Shown here: positions 25,812 through 34,237 of the stretch, in pieces
How positions within the stretch are numbered: the first letter of the stretch is position 1
Layout of the letters: each line of letters opens with the position of its first letter
Source: Sphaerochaeta sp.
GTDB lineage: Bacteria; Spirochaetota; Spirochaetia; Sphaerochaetales; Sphaerochaetaceae
Assembly (NCBI GenBank): GCA_018399495.1
Contig: JAGYOG010000027.1
Span: forward strand, 1-35,433
Length of the DNA stretch: 35,433 bases
Direction: 5' to 3'
Made by a program: the position numbers and the translations under genes
The notes under the pieces: generated by a model
What the model was told of the DNA's origin: nothing
Database searches by the model: none
Seen by the model: only the letters and a program-made list of their open reading frames with translations

Positions 25812-27082
25812 GCTTTCACCTTCTTGTTCTTGAACAGTTTGTTGAGGAGGATATAGCTGACCATGGAAACCACGATGCCATTGATGGGGCCGATGAAGAA
25901 TACGGCGATATTGCCTGTTACATAGGCAACAACGGCACCCAATACAAAGGCGATGATTCCGTCAGCGCGAAGCCTTCAGTGATGATCACCTGATCCTTCT
26001 TTCCCTTTCCGATTATCCAATAGGAAGCTATGATCACCCCAGCAATTGGGGGAATGAACGCAGTAAGGATGCTGAGAAAGGCTTGGAACTTGCTCATCAA
26101 GCCGATTGCTGCAAAGAGGGTTCCCAGGGACCCTGCTATGGCTGTGGCAATCTTGAACTTCTTTTCACCTACCCCAAAGAAGAGGTTGGAGACAGCAATA
26201 CCCCCACTGTAGGCGTTGGTCACGTTGGTGGTCCAAGTGGCCAGTACCAGGAACTACCAGACCGAAAGGCGGGAACACCTACTGATGCAAGTACGGCAGA
26301 GATGTCATACTGTCCCGTTACGATGGAGAGGACTGCACCAATGAGGATCATAAGCAGTCCCACCGGCAATACCCCAAGTACGGAGGACTTGATTACATCA
26401 CCGGTTTTTGCAAAGCGTGAGTAATCCCCACTGATAACCCACCGAGCGCGAAAGTTGCAACGGTGAGACTGATGCCGGTAACCAAGCTCATCGGGGCTGC
26501 TGGTTGATAACTACTGATAATGGAAATTCCGTCATTCTTGGTGAAGGCGGCAAACACTCCATAGGCCATGACCAACAGCAAAGCCGGAACCGCAATATAA
26601 TTGAAGGTATTTCAAGGCTTTGTATCCGTACATTGCCGTAAGCAGCATCAGGATACCCCATACAAGCGAACTTACCGGTACGGGGATATTCACCCCTGTC
26701 ATGGATGCGACCATGGATGAGAACGAGGAGCCACACACACACAGCACTCTGGATCCCAAACCATCCGATACATGCAATGGCAAGCATCAGGCTGATGATA
26801 CTGGGCACCTTTCTCTCCGAGTACTGCTCCAGCCATCGAGAGCAGTTGGTAATCCCGTGTCACAGCCCTCCATGCCCATGAAGCACATGTAGGTACAGAC
26901 TATTCCATACCCGAGAGCAAGACACAGAGAACGACTCCCCTAGTGTGAATCCCATGCCGAGAATTCCTCCGATCATCAGACAAGGTACGCAGATCATGCT
27001 GCCGATCAGATCATGGCCAGACTGCCCCAGCTCTGTCGCTGTGAGGCGGAAATTTCAAACCACAATATTTGTGCTCACTCAT
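25808..27082 (-). pseudogene. Broken CodB-like NCS1 permease gene
   Basis: The 1275-base span would encode an inner-membrane cytosine/purine permease of about 424 residues. It starts MSEHKYCGLKFPPHSD at 27082. Recognisable pieces in shifting frames are SMICVPCLMIGGILGMGFTL, the SLMLAIACIGWFGIQSAVC helix, NIPVPVSSLVWGILMLLTAMYG, ISLTVATFALGG, NAYSGGIAVSNLFFGVGEK, SILTAFIPPIAGVIIASYWI and a basic tail ending NKKVKA. The stop overlaps the DUF917 start. It would have taken up a nucleobase or hydantoin-type compound for the two enzymes downstream. Broken by many indels, some in homopolymers. Confidence 0.8.
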
Positions 27083-27177
27083 ATAGCCACTCTAGCAAGT
27101 AATTAAGATTTGCTTGGAGCATACATGGGGATTACCGTTTTGTAATTATCAATAGAACCCAAAAATTTACTTTCATC

Positions 27178-27194
27178 TTTGTCCAAAGGACAAA
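27178..27194. promoter_or_regulatory. TTTGTCC/GGACAAA palindrome
   Basis: A perfect 7-bp inverted repeat with a 3-base centre (AAA) lies directly after the PucR stop and about 95 bases ahead of the permease start on the - strand. It could be an operator of the cluster or a short terminator of the regulator gene. Confidence 0.4.
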
Positions 27195-27195
27195 A

Positions 27196-28723
27196 TCAGG
27201 ACTCTAATATCCTTCCGACTCCCAAGGCAAAAGCAGAAAGGGTTCAGAGGGAAGGCGGTTATCTCAGAACCGAGCAAGGTATTGTTGAGCTTTTGTGCCC
27301 GATACTTCACGAGTTTGTATGGAGATTGAGCTTATGAGCAGTCTTTGCAATCGATCCTTGACAATCAAGCAATAAAACTGCAAGTGTTCTGAGGCTTTCA
27401 GCATCTTGTCTTGTTGGACGAAGACAGTGGAGTTTGGTCTTCGATGGAGAGTTGTCCTGTTCGATACACTCCAGACAATCCTTGGCGAACGCTACATCCT
27501 GGGCTGTGTAGAGACGTTTGTCAGGAAAGATGGAATGGCATGCTTCCTTGGTCTCTTGGATGGTAAGGTATGAGAGTCGTACCTCTGTGGTGGTCAGGGT
27601 GTGTTGGATGGAAATACAGTTCCCTTCAGCTCGGCAAGATCCTGCGCGATGGCATCACGCTCTCCAAGGCAGGCTCCATCGGTAAAGGCAACGATTTGTT
27701 TCTCATAGCTGTCACAGATGCAAAGCTTGTAGTTTTCCTTCAAAACTTCCGCAAATCGGTTTCTATACAGTTCCTCGGCAAACCCTTTGCTTTCTGGAAT
27801 GAGAACCCACATTTCCTGGAGCGCTGCCACGTCAATGTGGAACAGTTCACTTAGCCTCCCGCATCTTGATCGGTTCATCACGCAGGATGGTCTGATCATC
27901 TCCTCTGAGATGAACTGGTTATGCTGAGGATTCCAAATGTTTACAAATAGTTGTACGACTTCATCTATCTGTCGCAGTTCCTCCTGTGACAGTACAGTCC
28001 CCATCGGTCGTGATGGCATACAGAAACATTGCTGGACCCTTGCTGGCGGTAATTCTACGTTTGTTTTTTCCATTCGGGAGGAAGCGATGGGTATCAGTGC
28101 TTTGACAAGGATAGGTTCTGCGGCTAAGGGGTAGGCAACTGCATTGAGCAACGTATTGTTTTGGTCGGTGAGAATGAAGCTGGTATGCAATCGATCCCGC
28201 AGCATGGAGAGCAGTGTATCCATGGTCCTCAAGTGTTCAGGGAGTCTTGTTACCTGGTTCAATAAGTCCCCTGAGAGAGACTCTGTTCTGTTCGGTCCTT
28301 TATGATCGCTTCCATAACGGGGGTGATGACCTCGCTGTAGCGATAACTGATGTTACCCTCAGAGCATGACGATAAGGGCGATGCCATTCGCATTGGCCAC
28401 ATCAAGTACCCGTTAGTCCAGGATTCTTGTACGATTATTCCAAGGTAATAGAGAATAACAGCGACTTCGCCATAGTTTGTTAGAGCCTCAAGGATATTTG
28501 CATTGTGCCTCGACGTCTGAGCGTATGTTATACCAACAGGTAAGTGCAATTTCACTGCCGATGAATCGATTCTTCTCGAAAAATTCATCCAAGCAAGGCT
28601 GTGGGCTCGGCATATTCCAGGACCGAGACGGAGGTCACCGGACGTGCAAGGGCTTCATGGCCTGCAACTACGGTTGCATCTTGAGACAGGGAAGTTCAAC
28701 AACTGGGATAGCATAACACTCAT
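27196..28723 (-). pseudogene. Broken PucR-family regulator gene
   Basis: The 1528-base span would encode a PucR-type activator of about 508 residues, controlling the purine/hydantoin-like cluster. It starts MSVMLSQLLNFPV at 28723. The N-terminal PucR domain follows in another frame (DATVVAGHEALARPVTSVSV), then TNYGEVAVILYYLGIIV and GNISYRYSEVITPVMEAI, then a long intact stretch (27594-28262) beginning NQVTRLPEHLRTMDTLLSM. The C-terminal HTH_30 helix is LRTLAVLLLDCQGSIAKTAH, with an indel right inside the HTH before VKYRAQKLNNTLLG. It ends in FALGVGRILES at 27196. Several indels, few substitutions. Confidence 0.8.
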
Positions 28724-28896
28724 GGTGCTACGCTAGTGAATGTTGTGTTGCTTGTAAGTGTTGGATGCTTCTCCTCAATGAAAATACTGTGAATACGAGC
28801 ATCGTCATGTGCACCGTTTTCTGGAATAATCCAAATACTGTGTGGGCGTAGGTCATGCTATACTTTCAGCAATCTTTTCCTTGGAGGTATTACCAG

Positions 28897-30489
28897 ATGG
28901 CTGAACACAGAGATATCATCATTGTAGGAGCAGGAATATCAGGATTGACTGCTGCCACCTCCCTCGCCATGCGAGGCCACTCTGTCTTGCTTCTGGAGAA
29001 AGGAAAGGTGCCTGGAGGGCTGGTAAACTCTTTTACTCGAGAGGGGTTCCTCTTCGATGGGGGAGTGAGAGCCCTAGAGAATGCTGGTATGCTCAAGCCC
29101 ATGCTGCAGGAGCTGGAGATTGATCTTCCTCTTCTACCAAGTAATGTTTCTCTCGGGGTTGAGGATAAGATCATCAATGCAAATTCCAAGGGTAGCCTGG
29201 AAGCATATAGGAATCTTCTCATGGAGCTCTATTCTGAAAGCAAGGAAGATGTGGAGAAGGTCATCAAGGTCATTGGAAAGTTCGACGTGTATATGCAGGT
29301 GCTCTTTGGGAGTGACAGTCCATTCTTCAAGGATGCAAAGCGAAATCTTCCTTACTATTTCACGACGTTCCCTCTCTGGTTCCTTCGCTTCCTCGCAACC
29401 GGAGCTGCGATCATGCGCATGCGAATGCCGATGGAGCAGTTCCTCTCTGGCCTCCTTGAGAACAAGCCACTCAATGACGTCATCAGCCAGCACTTCTTCA
29501 AGAAGACCCCTGCCTTTTTCGCCATGAGTTACTTCTCTCTCTATCCTGATTACCTCTATCCAAAGGGAGGGGTGGGCAGTATTCCCAAGGCTTTGACTGA
29601 GCGCCTTGTGGCACTTGGCTCAGAGGTGAGAACAGAGACTGAAGTGACACATCTGGATGCATTCCATAAGACACTTACCGATGGGAAGGGGAATGAGTAC
29701 AGCTACGACAAACTTATCTGGTGTGCTGATCTGAAACATCTCTACCGGAGGGTCTCCTTCGAAGGTTTTACTGAGAAGGAGATGAGTGGAATTGCCAGTG
29801 AGCAGAAGAAGGTGCTCTCCAGCCGTGGGGCAGAGTCAGTATTTACCCTCTTCCTTGCAGTGGACTTGCCCCCTTCGTACTTTGCAGGTATTTCAGAGGG
29901 ACATTTCTTCTATACCCCGTCAAAGCAAGGTCTTGGGGAACTTCATCGCTCTGAGCTCACTGCCATCCTAGAAGGATGGGAGCATTTGGACAGGGAAGCA
30001 TTCTACACCTGGCTTTCTGCATTCTGTCGCTTGAATACCTATGAGATTGCAATTCCTGTACTCAATGATAGGAGTGCAGCTCCAGAGGGACAAAGTGGCC
30101 TCATTGTCAGTTTTCTCTTTGACTATGAACTCACACGAAGGATTGAAGAAGGCCGTTGGTATGAGGAGTTCGAAAGCCGTATCAAGGAGATGATGATTGC
30201 CTCCCTTTCTGCTTCGGTCTATCCACAGCTGGAAGAACATATCATTTTCTCGTTTACAGCGAGCCCTCTGAGTATTGAGCGAAATATGTACAGCAGTGAA
30301 GGCGCCATTGTCGGCTGGTCATTTGAGCAGGATATTCCCATAGACGCAGGCATGCTCAATATGAAGAAGGCTGTGCTTACCCCCATTCCTGATGTCTATC
30401 GTGCAGGGCAGTGGACGGTCAGTCCGGCTGGCCTTCCTACCTGCATCATGACTGCGAGGATGGCCGCAGACTTGGTGCATACGGGATGA
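28897..30489 (+). CDS. FAD-dependent oxidoreductase, phytoene desaturase-like
   Basis: This 530-residue protein carries an N-terminal FAD-binding Rossmann fold: DIIIVGAGISGLTAATSLAMRGHSVLLLEK with the GxGxxG motif at residues 11-16, and the family GGL...SFTREGFLFDGGVRALEN block that follows. A late AGQWTVSPAGLPTCIMTAR block is the C-terminal FAD contact. Members of this group desaturate carotenoids or reduce related lipids; the exact substrate cannot be told, and no phytoene synthase is nearby. GGAGG precedes the ATG at 28897, and an extended -10 (TGCTATACT, ending 28864) lies upstream. An earlier in-frame ATG at 28855 is less likely because it precedes the ribosome-binding site. Intact, on the + strand, unlike the cluster before it. 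Confidence 0.88.
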   Translation: MAEHRDIIIVGAGISGLTAATSLAMRGHSVLLLEKGKVPGGLVNSFTREGFLFDGGVRALENAGMLKPMLQELEIDLPLLPSNVSLGVEDKIINANSKGSLEAYRNLLMELYSESKEDVEKVIKVIGKFDVYMQVLFGSDSPFFKDAKRNLPYYFTTFPLWFLRFLATGAAIMRMRMPMEQFLSGLLENKPLNDVISQHFFKKTPAFFAMSYFSLYPDYLYPKGGVGSIPKALTERLVALGSEVRTETEVTHLDAFHKTLTDGKGNEYSYDKLIWCADLKHLYRRVSFEGFTEKEMSGIASEQKKVLSSRGAESVFTLFLAVDLPPSYFAGISEGHFFYTPSKQGLGELHRSELTAILEGWEHLDREAFYTWLSAFCRLNTYEIAIPVLNDRSAAPEGQSGLIVSFLFDYELTRRIEEGRWYEEFESRIKEMMIASLSASVYPQLEEHIIFSFTASPLSIERNMYSSEGAIVGWSFEQDIPIDAGMLNMKKAVLTPIPDVYRAGQWTVSPAGLPTCIMTARMAADLVHTG

Positions 30490-31226
30490 GCATGATTTGA
30501 TTGTTCAAATCCTAGGGATCTCCTGTTAATACATATGAGCAGTAGCAGACAAACTCTGAGACACAGTGATGCTGCCTCAGCAGGGTAAGCCTGTATGCTG
30601 CCATGACGAATAATTGGAAATGTGTTTCTATCCATACATAAGACCAAGAGGACTTGCTCTATGAAAGTAAAGCTGTTTGAGTTTGGTATTATGAAACCGT
30701 ATGGATATTTCTAATCTTTGTTTTATCAGTGACAACTCTCTCGCCTTAAGTCGGGAGTCTTCTCGTGCTCTTTCTTATAAGTGCATTCAACAATCGTATA
30801 ATAATTGACCCGAAAAGTAGAAAAAGATTGGGAGGATTAGTATCTTCTATGATCAGCAACAATTCATGCTTGTTTCATACCTCTTACATACTTTCTTCAT
30901 GTATTCGGGGTTTAATCAAAGCAGCAGACCATAGAGCGGATGGAACGCTTCCTCTGAGAGGCCTCTTCCTTCCAAGGGTTTGTTTGGGAATGGTTCTGAA
31001 AGACAGGATCTTTGTACCGGATCTGGGAAACAGGAATAGACTTTGTCGTTTCTCCCTCATCTTTGGGTATAGGGCTTCCATCCAGAACACATACCTGGGA
31101 ATGAGGGCACTTGCCCGATTTTATTCAAGGTCGACTTTCTTGGAAGTCTTCTATATATATTGCCTCCTTAGGGAGGTTTTTCTGTCTTGGGTGGTAAGCA
31201 AACTGCCAACTTCAGCTGTCCTATCC
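30490..31226. other. Decayed non-coding stretch
   Basis: No intact gene is recognised. A weak GATTTG/CAAATC hairpin (30494-30511) follows the oxidoreductase. A short open frame, MKVKLFEFGIMKPYGYF, starts at 30661 after a GAGGA site and stops at once; it looks like the start of a lost gene. A 156-codon + strand open frame from 30765 has no recognisable family features and unlikely composition, and is not called. The + strand hairpin at 31163-31181 suggests a gene once ended here. Confidence 0.4.
31163..31181 (+). terminator. Intrinsic terminator-like hairpin
   Basis: CCTCC-TTAG-GGAGG followed by five T residues. It has no intact gene upstream on the + strand, so it probably belonged to the decayed gene in 30660-31150. 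Confidence 0.6.
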
Positions 31227-31470
31227 TCATGGTAATAGGATCTGGTGAACAGGGGAGTATCTGTAGTATTTCCAGCCGTGTAAAAAAATGACAAATCCAC
31301 CATTCGGATTTTGCGTTGTCGCTCTATAGGATACTCCCATTTTTCCCGACAAGGTCATCAGGCAACCCATACCCCCCCGTCTCAGCAATCCTTGTACCAT
31401 ATATGGATGTACCCAAAGAATGGTTGACACCATTCCTCAAAATCTCTTGTGATACCAACCCCTAATCTCC
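31227..31470 (-). pseudogene. Remnant resembling a GHKL/HATPase C-terminus
   Basis: On the - strand one frame reads VSQEILRNGVNHSLGTSIYG and continues TRIAETGGYGLPDDL, which resembles the G-box region of histidine-kinase-like ATPases; after an indel the adjoining frame continues KMGVSYRATTQNPNGGFVIF, like the last strands of such a domain, and ends at 31227. The part 5' to about 31470 is missing, replaced by the promoter of the next gene. It would be the C-terminal tail of a sensor kinase or anti-sigma-type ATPase. The assignment rests on motif shape only. Confidence 0.35.
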
Positions 31471-31494
31471 GATATGGATACGGAAAGTTTCTAT

Positions 31495-31529
31495 TTGACG
31501 CAGACACTAATAGCGTATATCATGATATA
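31495..31529 (+). promoter_or_regulatory. Promoter with palindrome over the -10 box
   Basis: TTGACG (31495-31500) and TATCAT (31518-31523) are 17 bases apart. A perfect 14-bp palindrome, TATATCATGATATA (31516-31529), covers the -10 box, so a dimeric repressor bound here would block transcription of the ATPase gene that follows. Confidence 0.65.
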
Positions 31530-31553
31530 TGTTAATTAGGAGTGGCAATTTCA

Positions 31554-32726
31554 ATGAAAAGAGATGCATATATCAAACGTACCCTGAGGTTGAATAAAAG
31601 ACTCGCTACCAAGTCGCAATTCCTTTTAGGCCCTCGTATGACAGGAAAGACCACCTACATACGCAATGAATTACAAGACAGGGTGAGCCTTAGCTGGAAC
31701 TTGCTTGACGGTAGGCTTCGGATGAGAGTACTCTCCGATCCAGGCATTCTCAAGGAAGAAATTGAAGCTCGCGACTTGCATGATTGCCTCGTGGTGATCG
31801 ATGAGATTCAGAAAGCGCCACTGCTGCTGGAGGAAGTGCAATTTCTCATTGAAGAGAGGAATATCCGGTTCCTGCTCACCGGTTCAAGCGCAAGAAAACT
31901 TCGTTCAGGCGGGGTCAATCTCTTGGGAGGAAGAGCCGGTCATATCACCATGCATCCTTTGGTATTCCCAGAGATACAAGACACCAATTATACTTTGGAA
32001 AGGATTTTCCAGTCAGGCTTATTGCCCTCAGCCTTCTGCTCTGAACATCCTGATGAGGAACTTAACGACTATGTTGCTTTATACCTCAACGAGGAGATAC
32101 AGGCAGAGGGAGTAACGAGGAAACTTCCCCAATTCTCACGATTCCTAGAGGTAGCCGCCCTATCAAACACACAGATGATCAACTTTACCAATATTGCCAG
32201 CGATGTTGGTGTCTCCAGACAAGCTGTTACCGGTTGGTATCAGGTCCTCGTTGACACCCTGATCGGGTATGAACTCCCTTCCTTCACCAATGGAAAGAAG
32301 AGAAAGACCTATGGGATGCCTAAGTTCTATTTCTTTGACCTTGGAGTAGCCAGAGCTCTGCAGAATGTTCCTGTCCCCACCTCAATCCAGACAGAATATG
32401 GTGCATTTTTCGAGCATTATGTGTTCATGGAGCTACGTTCCTACCTCGATTATATCCAGAGCAAAGAAGTCCTTAGCTATTGGAGGACCACAAGCAACTT
32501 TGAGGTTGACTTTGTGCTAGCAGAGAATGTAGCAATTGAGACCAAAACCACCAAAAAGGCAGATTCCAAGGATTACCGAGGACTGAAGGCTTTCATGGAG
32601 GAAGGGATATGCGATCGATACATTCTGGTATGCTGCGAAGAGCGGCCAAGGAAGTTGGGAAATGGTATTGAAGTCATGCCTTGGAAATATTTCCTACAGC
32701 TTCTTTGGGATGGGAAGATCGTGTAG
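31554..32726 (+). CDS. AAA_14/DUF4143 ATPase, second copy
   Basis: This 390-residue protein is of the same broad family as the one at 7415-8638 but clearly a different subgroup. Walker A is GPRMTGKTT (Lys32), Walker B is VVIDEIQ (Asp83-Glu84), and LLTGSSARKL follows. A winged-helix HTH with FTNIASDVGVSRQAVTGWY lies in the middle. The C-terminal DUF4143 domain keeps EVDFVL and, later, IETK, the D...E-x-K pattern of PD-(D/E)XK folds, which the first copy lacks. ATG 31554 is preferred because AGGAG lies 11 bases upstream; a GTG at 31542 is too close to that site. It has its own operator-covered promoter. Function unknown. Confidence 0.88.
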   Translation: MKRDAYIKRTLRLNKRLATKSQFLLGPRMTGKTTYIRNELQDRVSLSWNLLDGRLRMRVLSDPGILKEEIEARDLHDCLVVIDEIQKAPLLLEEVQFLIEERNIRFLLTGSSARKLRSGGVNLLGGRAGHITMHPLVFPEIQDTNYTLERIFQSGLLPSAFCSEHPDEELNDYVALYLNEEIQAEGVTRKLPQFSRFLEVAALSNTQMINFTNIASDVGVSRQAVTGWYQVLVDTLIGYELPSFTNGKKRKTYGMPKFYFFDLGVARALQNVPVPTSIQTEYGAFFEHYVFMELRSYLDYIQSKEVLSYWRTTSNFEVDFVLAENVAIETKTTKKADSKDYRGLKAFMEEGICDRYILVCCEERPRKLGNGIEVMPWKYFLQLLWDGKIV

Positions 32727-32831
32727 CCAATTCATGAAAAAGTCTGGAGTATGGGAAAGAGGGAGGTCCATCCCGTTTCGTGTTGTTTCTGAGCAACAGA
32801 TCATTTTAGGGGCCTTGCTTATGTTGATAGA

Positions 32832-33197
32832 GTGCTGAAAGTAAAGAGAATCTTTAAAGTAAGCTATATGACAATTCTCTATAGGCTGTTTCAGATTGGA
32901 GAAGCCTCTTCCTATACCAATCTTATTATCAGATTCCGACAGGAATATTCTGCTAAGTATAAACATGATTTAAAGGGAAATTTTGAACCAAATTCCTTGA
33001 GAGTAGGACCTTCAGATTTGGTTGCAAAAGAGGACCCTCATGGGCTTGATTTCAGCGACCTTATGGAGGAGCGTTTCGCTCGTTTTGTGCGAGAAGCTTA
33101 TGAGAGGGAGATTATATCGATGAGCCGGGCTGGTGAAATGCTCAATCTATCTATCATGGAAATGCGAGCTCTTGTTCGTACATGGAAGGAGTTATGA
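32832..33197 (+). pseudogene. 5'-truncated ImmA/IrrE-type C-terminal fragment
   Basis: This open stretch of about 121 codons begins KVKRIFKVSYMTILYRLFQIG and ends REAYEREIISMSRAGEMLNLS and so on, resembling the C-terminal domain that follows the zinc-peptidase motif in HTH-ImmA/IrrE proteins. No HTH and no HEXXH motif is present, and no ribosome-binding site precedes the possible GTG start; the frame upstream is closed within about 20 codons. It is therefore read as a remnant of a toxin-antitoxin or phage-regulator gene that lost its 5' two thirds. A functional relative is encoded at 34238-35332. Could instead be a small expressed protein. Confidence 0.55.
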
Positions 33198-33370
33198 ACA
33201 GTGCCGGATTCAACCGTCTGTATTTAGGAAGTTTTAGCATATACTACCATCGCCCATCACCTCTACCCATTAAGAAATGATGAGGTATCCCTAATTCTAC
33301 GTCTTTTCTACTCTTTTAATAGAGCTTTCCTGCTTTGCATACCATGCCACTTCTGTATACGCTGTATGCC

Positions 33371-34007
33371 ATGGAACTCCCTTACTTCACTGGTATGGCA
33401 ACTGGAGCCAGCCTTATTATCCATGTGGTGCGCAAAATGCGTTCGTTCTTACCCAAGGTATCAAGCAACATCGTTTTCTTGTTGCACTTATCTGTTCTCT
33501 CATGGATGCAGTGCTTATTGCCTTGGGCGTTGCAGGGGGTGAGGAGTCTTATCGGCCAATCACCCCATCTGCTTACCGTTGCTGCCGGCGGAGGCGCTCT
33601 CTTTTTCTTTTTGTGTGGCCTGAAGAACTTGTTGACCACTCAAACCTGTTGAGGGTTTTAGCGGAGACTGAACATAGTGAAACAAGTAGGCCCAGATAGT
33701 GCTCACTACCTTGGCAATTACCCTCTTGAACCCCCATGTCTATCTTGATACGGTGGTGCTCCTGGGAAGTATCAGCAGTACCTATGTTGGGCAGAGTAGG
33801 TACCTTTTTGCAGGAGGAGCTGTTTCGGCGTCTTTTCTCTGGTTCTTCCTCTTGTCCTATGGGGCTGCAGTTCTTGCTCCTCTTTTCAAGCGGACAATTA
33901 CTTGGAGAATTCTCTATAGTCTGATCTTCTTGGTCATGTGGCGTATTGCTTATTCCTTGTTGGAGTTTGCAGGAATTCTGGATGCAATGAAGAGCCTGTT
34001 TTTGTAG
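33371..34007 (+). pseudogene. Frameshifted LysE/ArgO-type exporter
   Basis: The span would encode an inner-membrane amino-acid exporter of about 210 residues. It opens MELPYFTGMATGASLII, switches frame near 33420 to CGAQNAFVLTQGIKQHRFLV and then VALICSLMDAVLIALGVAG, switches again near 33540-33600 (LLTVAAGGGALFFFLCGLK), and finally runs in the frame of TTLAITLLNPHVYLDTVVLLGSI, ending at 34007. The GAQNAFVL and LNPHVYLDT motifs are the LysE/ArgO signatures. At least three indels are needed to rebuild it. An ATG at 33335 in the first frame is an alternative start. No strong ribosome-binding site. Confidence 0.75.
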
Positions 34008-34159
34008 AGAGCGTTCCTTAATGTAGTTACTATGGGTTGGAAAGCTTATCTTTCAACCAAATAAACTGCGTAGGATTGATTGTATGATCTTTGCTTGAAA
34101 ATTTTATGACATAAACTTCTATCTAGAGACCTGCATTCGATTACCGTTGTACGAGTAGT

Positions 34160-34207
34160 TTGCATTTCACTTGTGTCTGTGATATTATGATTAACATAAC
34201 ATGTTAA
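34160..34207 (+). promoter_or_regulatory. Promoter and operator of HTH-peptidase gene
   Basis: TTGCAT (34160-34165) and TATTAT (34183-34188) are 17 bases apart. A perfect inverted repeat, TTAACAT-AAC-ATGTTAA (34191-34207), covers the expected transcription start, 31 bases before the ATG. It is probably the autoregulatory site of the HTH protein encoded next. The rest of the 230-base gap shows nothing else. Confidence 0.65.
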
Positions 34208-34237
34208 CTAAATTATTGGTTGATGGGGTAATCAGCA

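Noticed and set aside
23111-28723. Separate small genes or overlapping ORFs in the hyu region, both strands
   Set aside because: The - strand pieces assemble into four known families in the right order; the + strand frames are shadows. They are reported as pseudogenes instead.
30765-31235. 156-codon open frame on the + strand
   Set aside because: No ribosome-binding site, no recognisable motif and an odd residue composition; surrounded by decayed sequence. A - strand alternative in the same area is no better.
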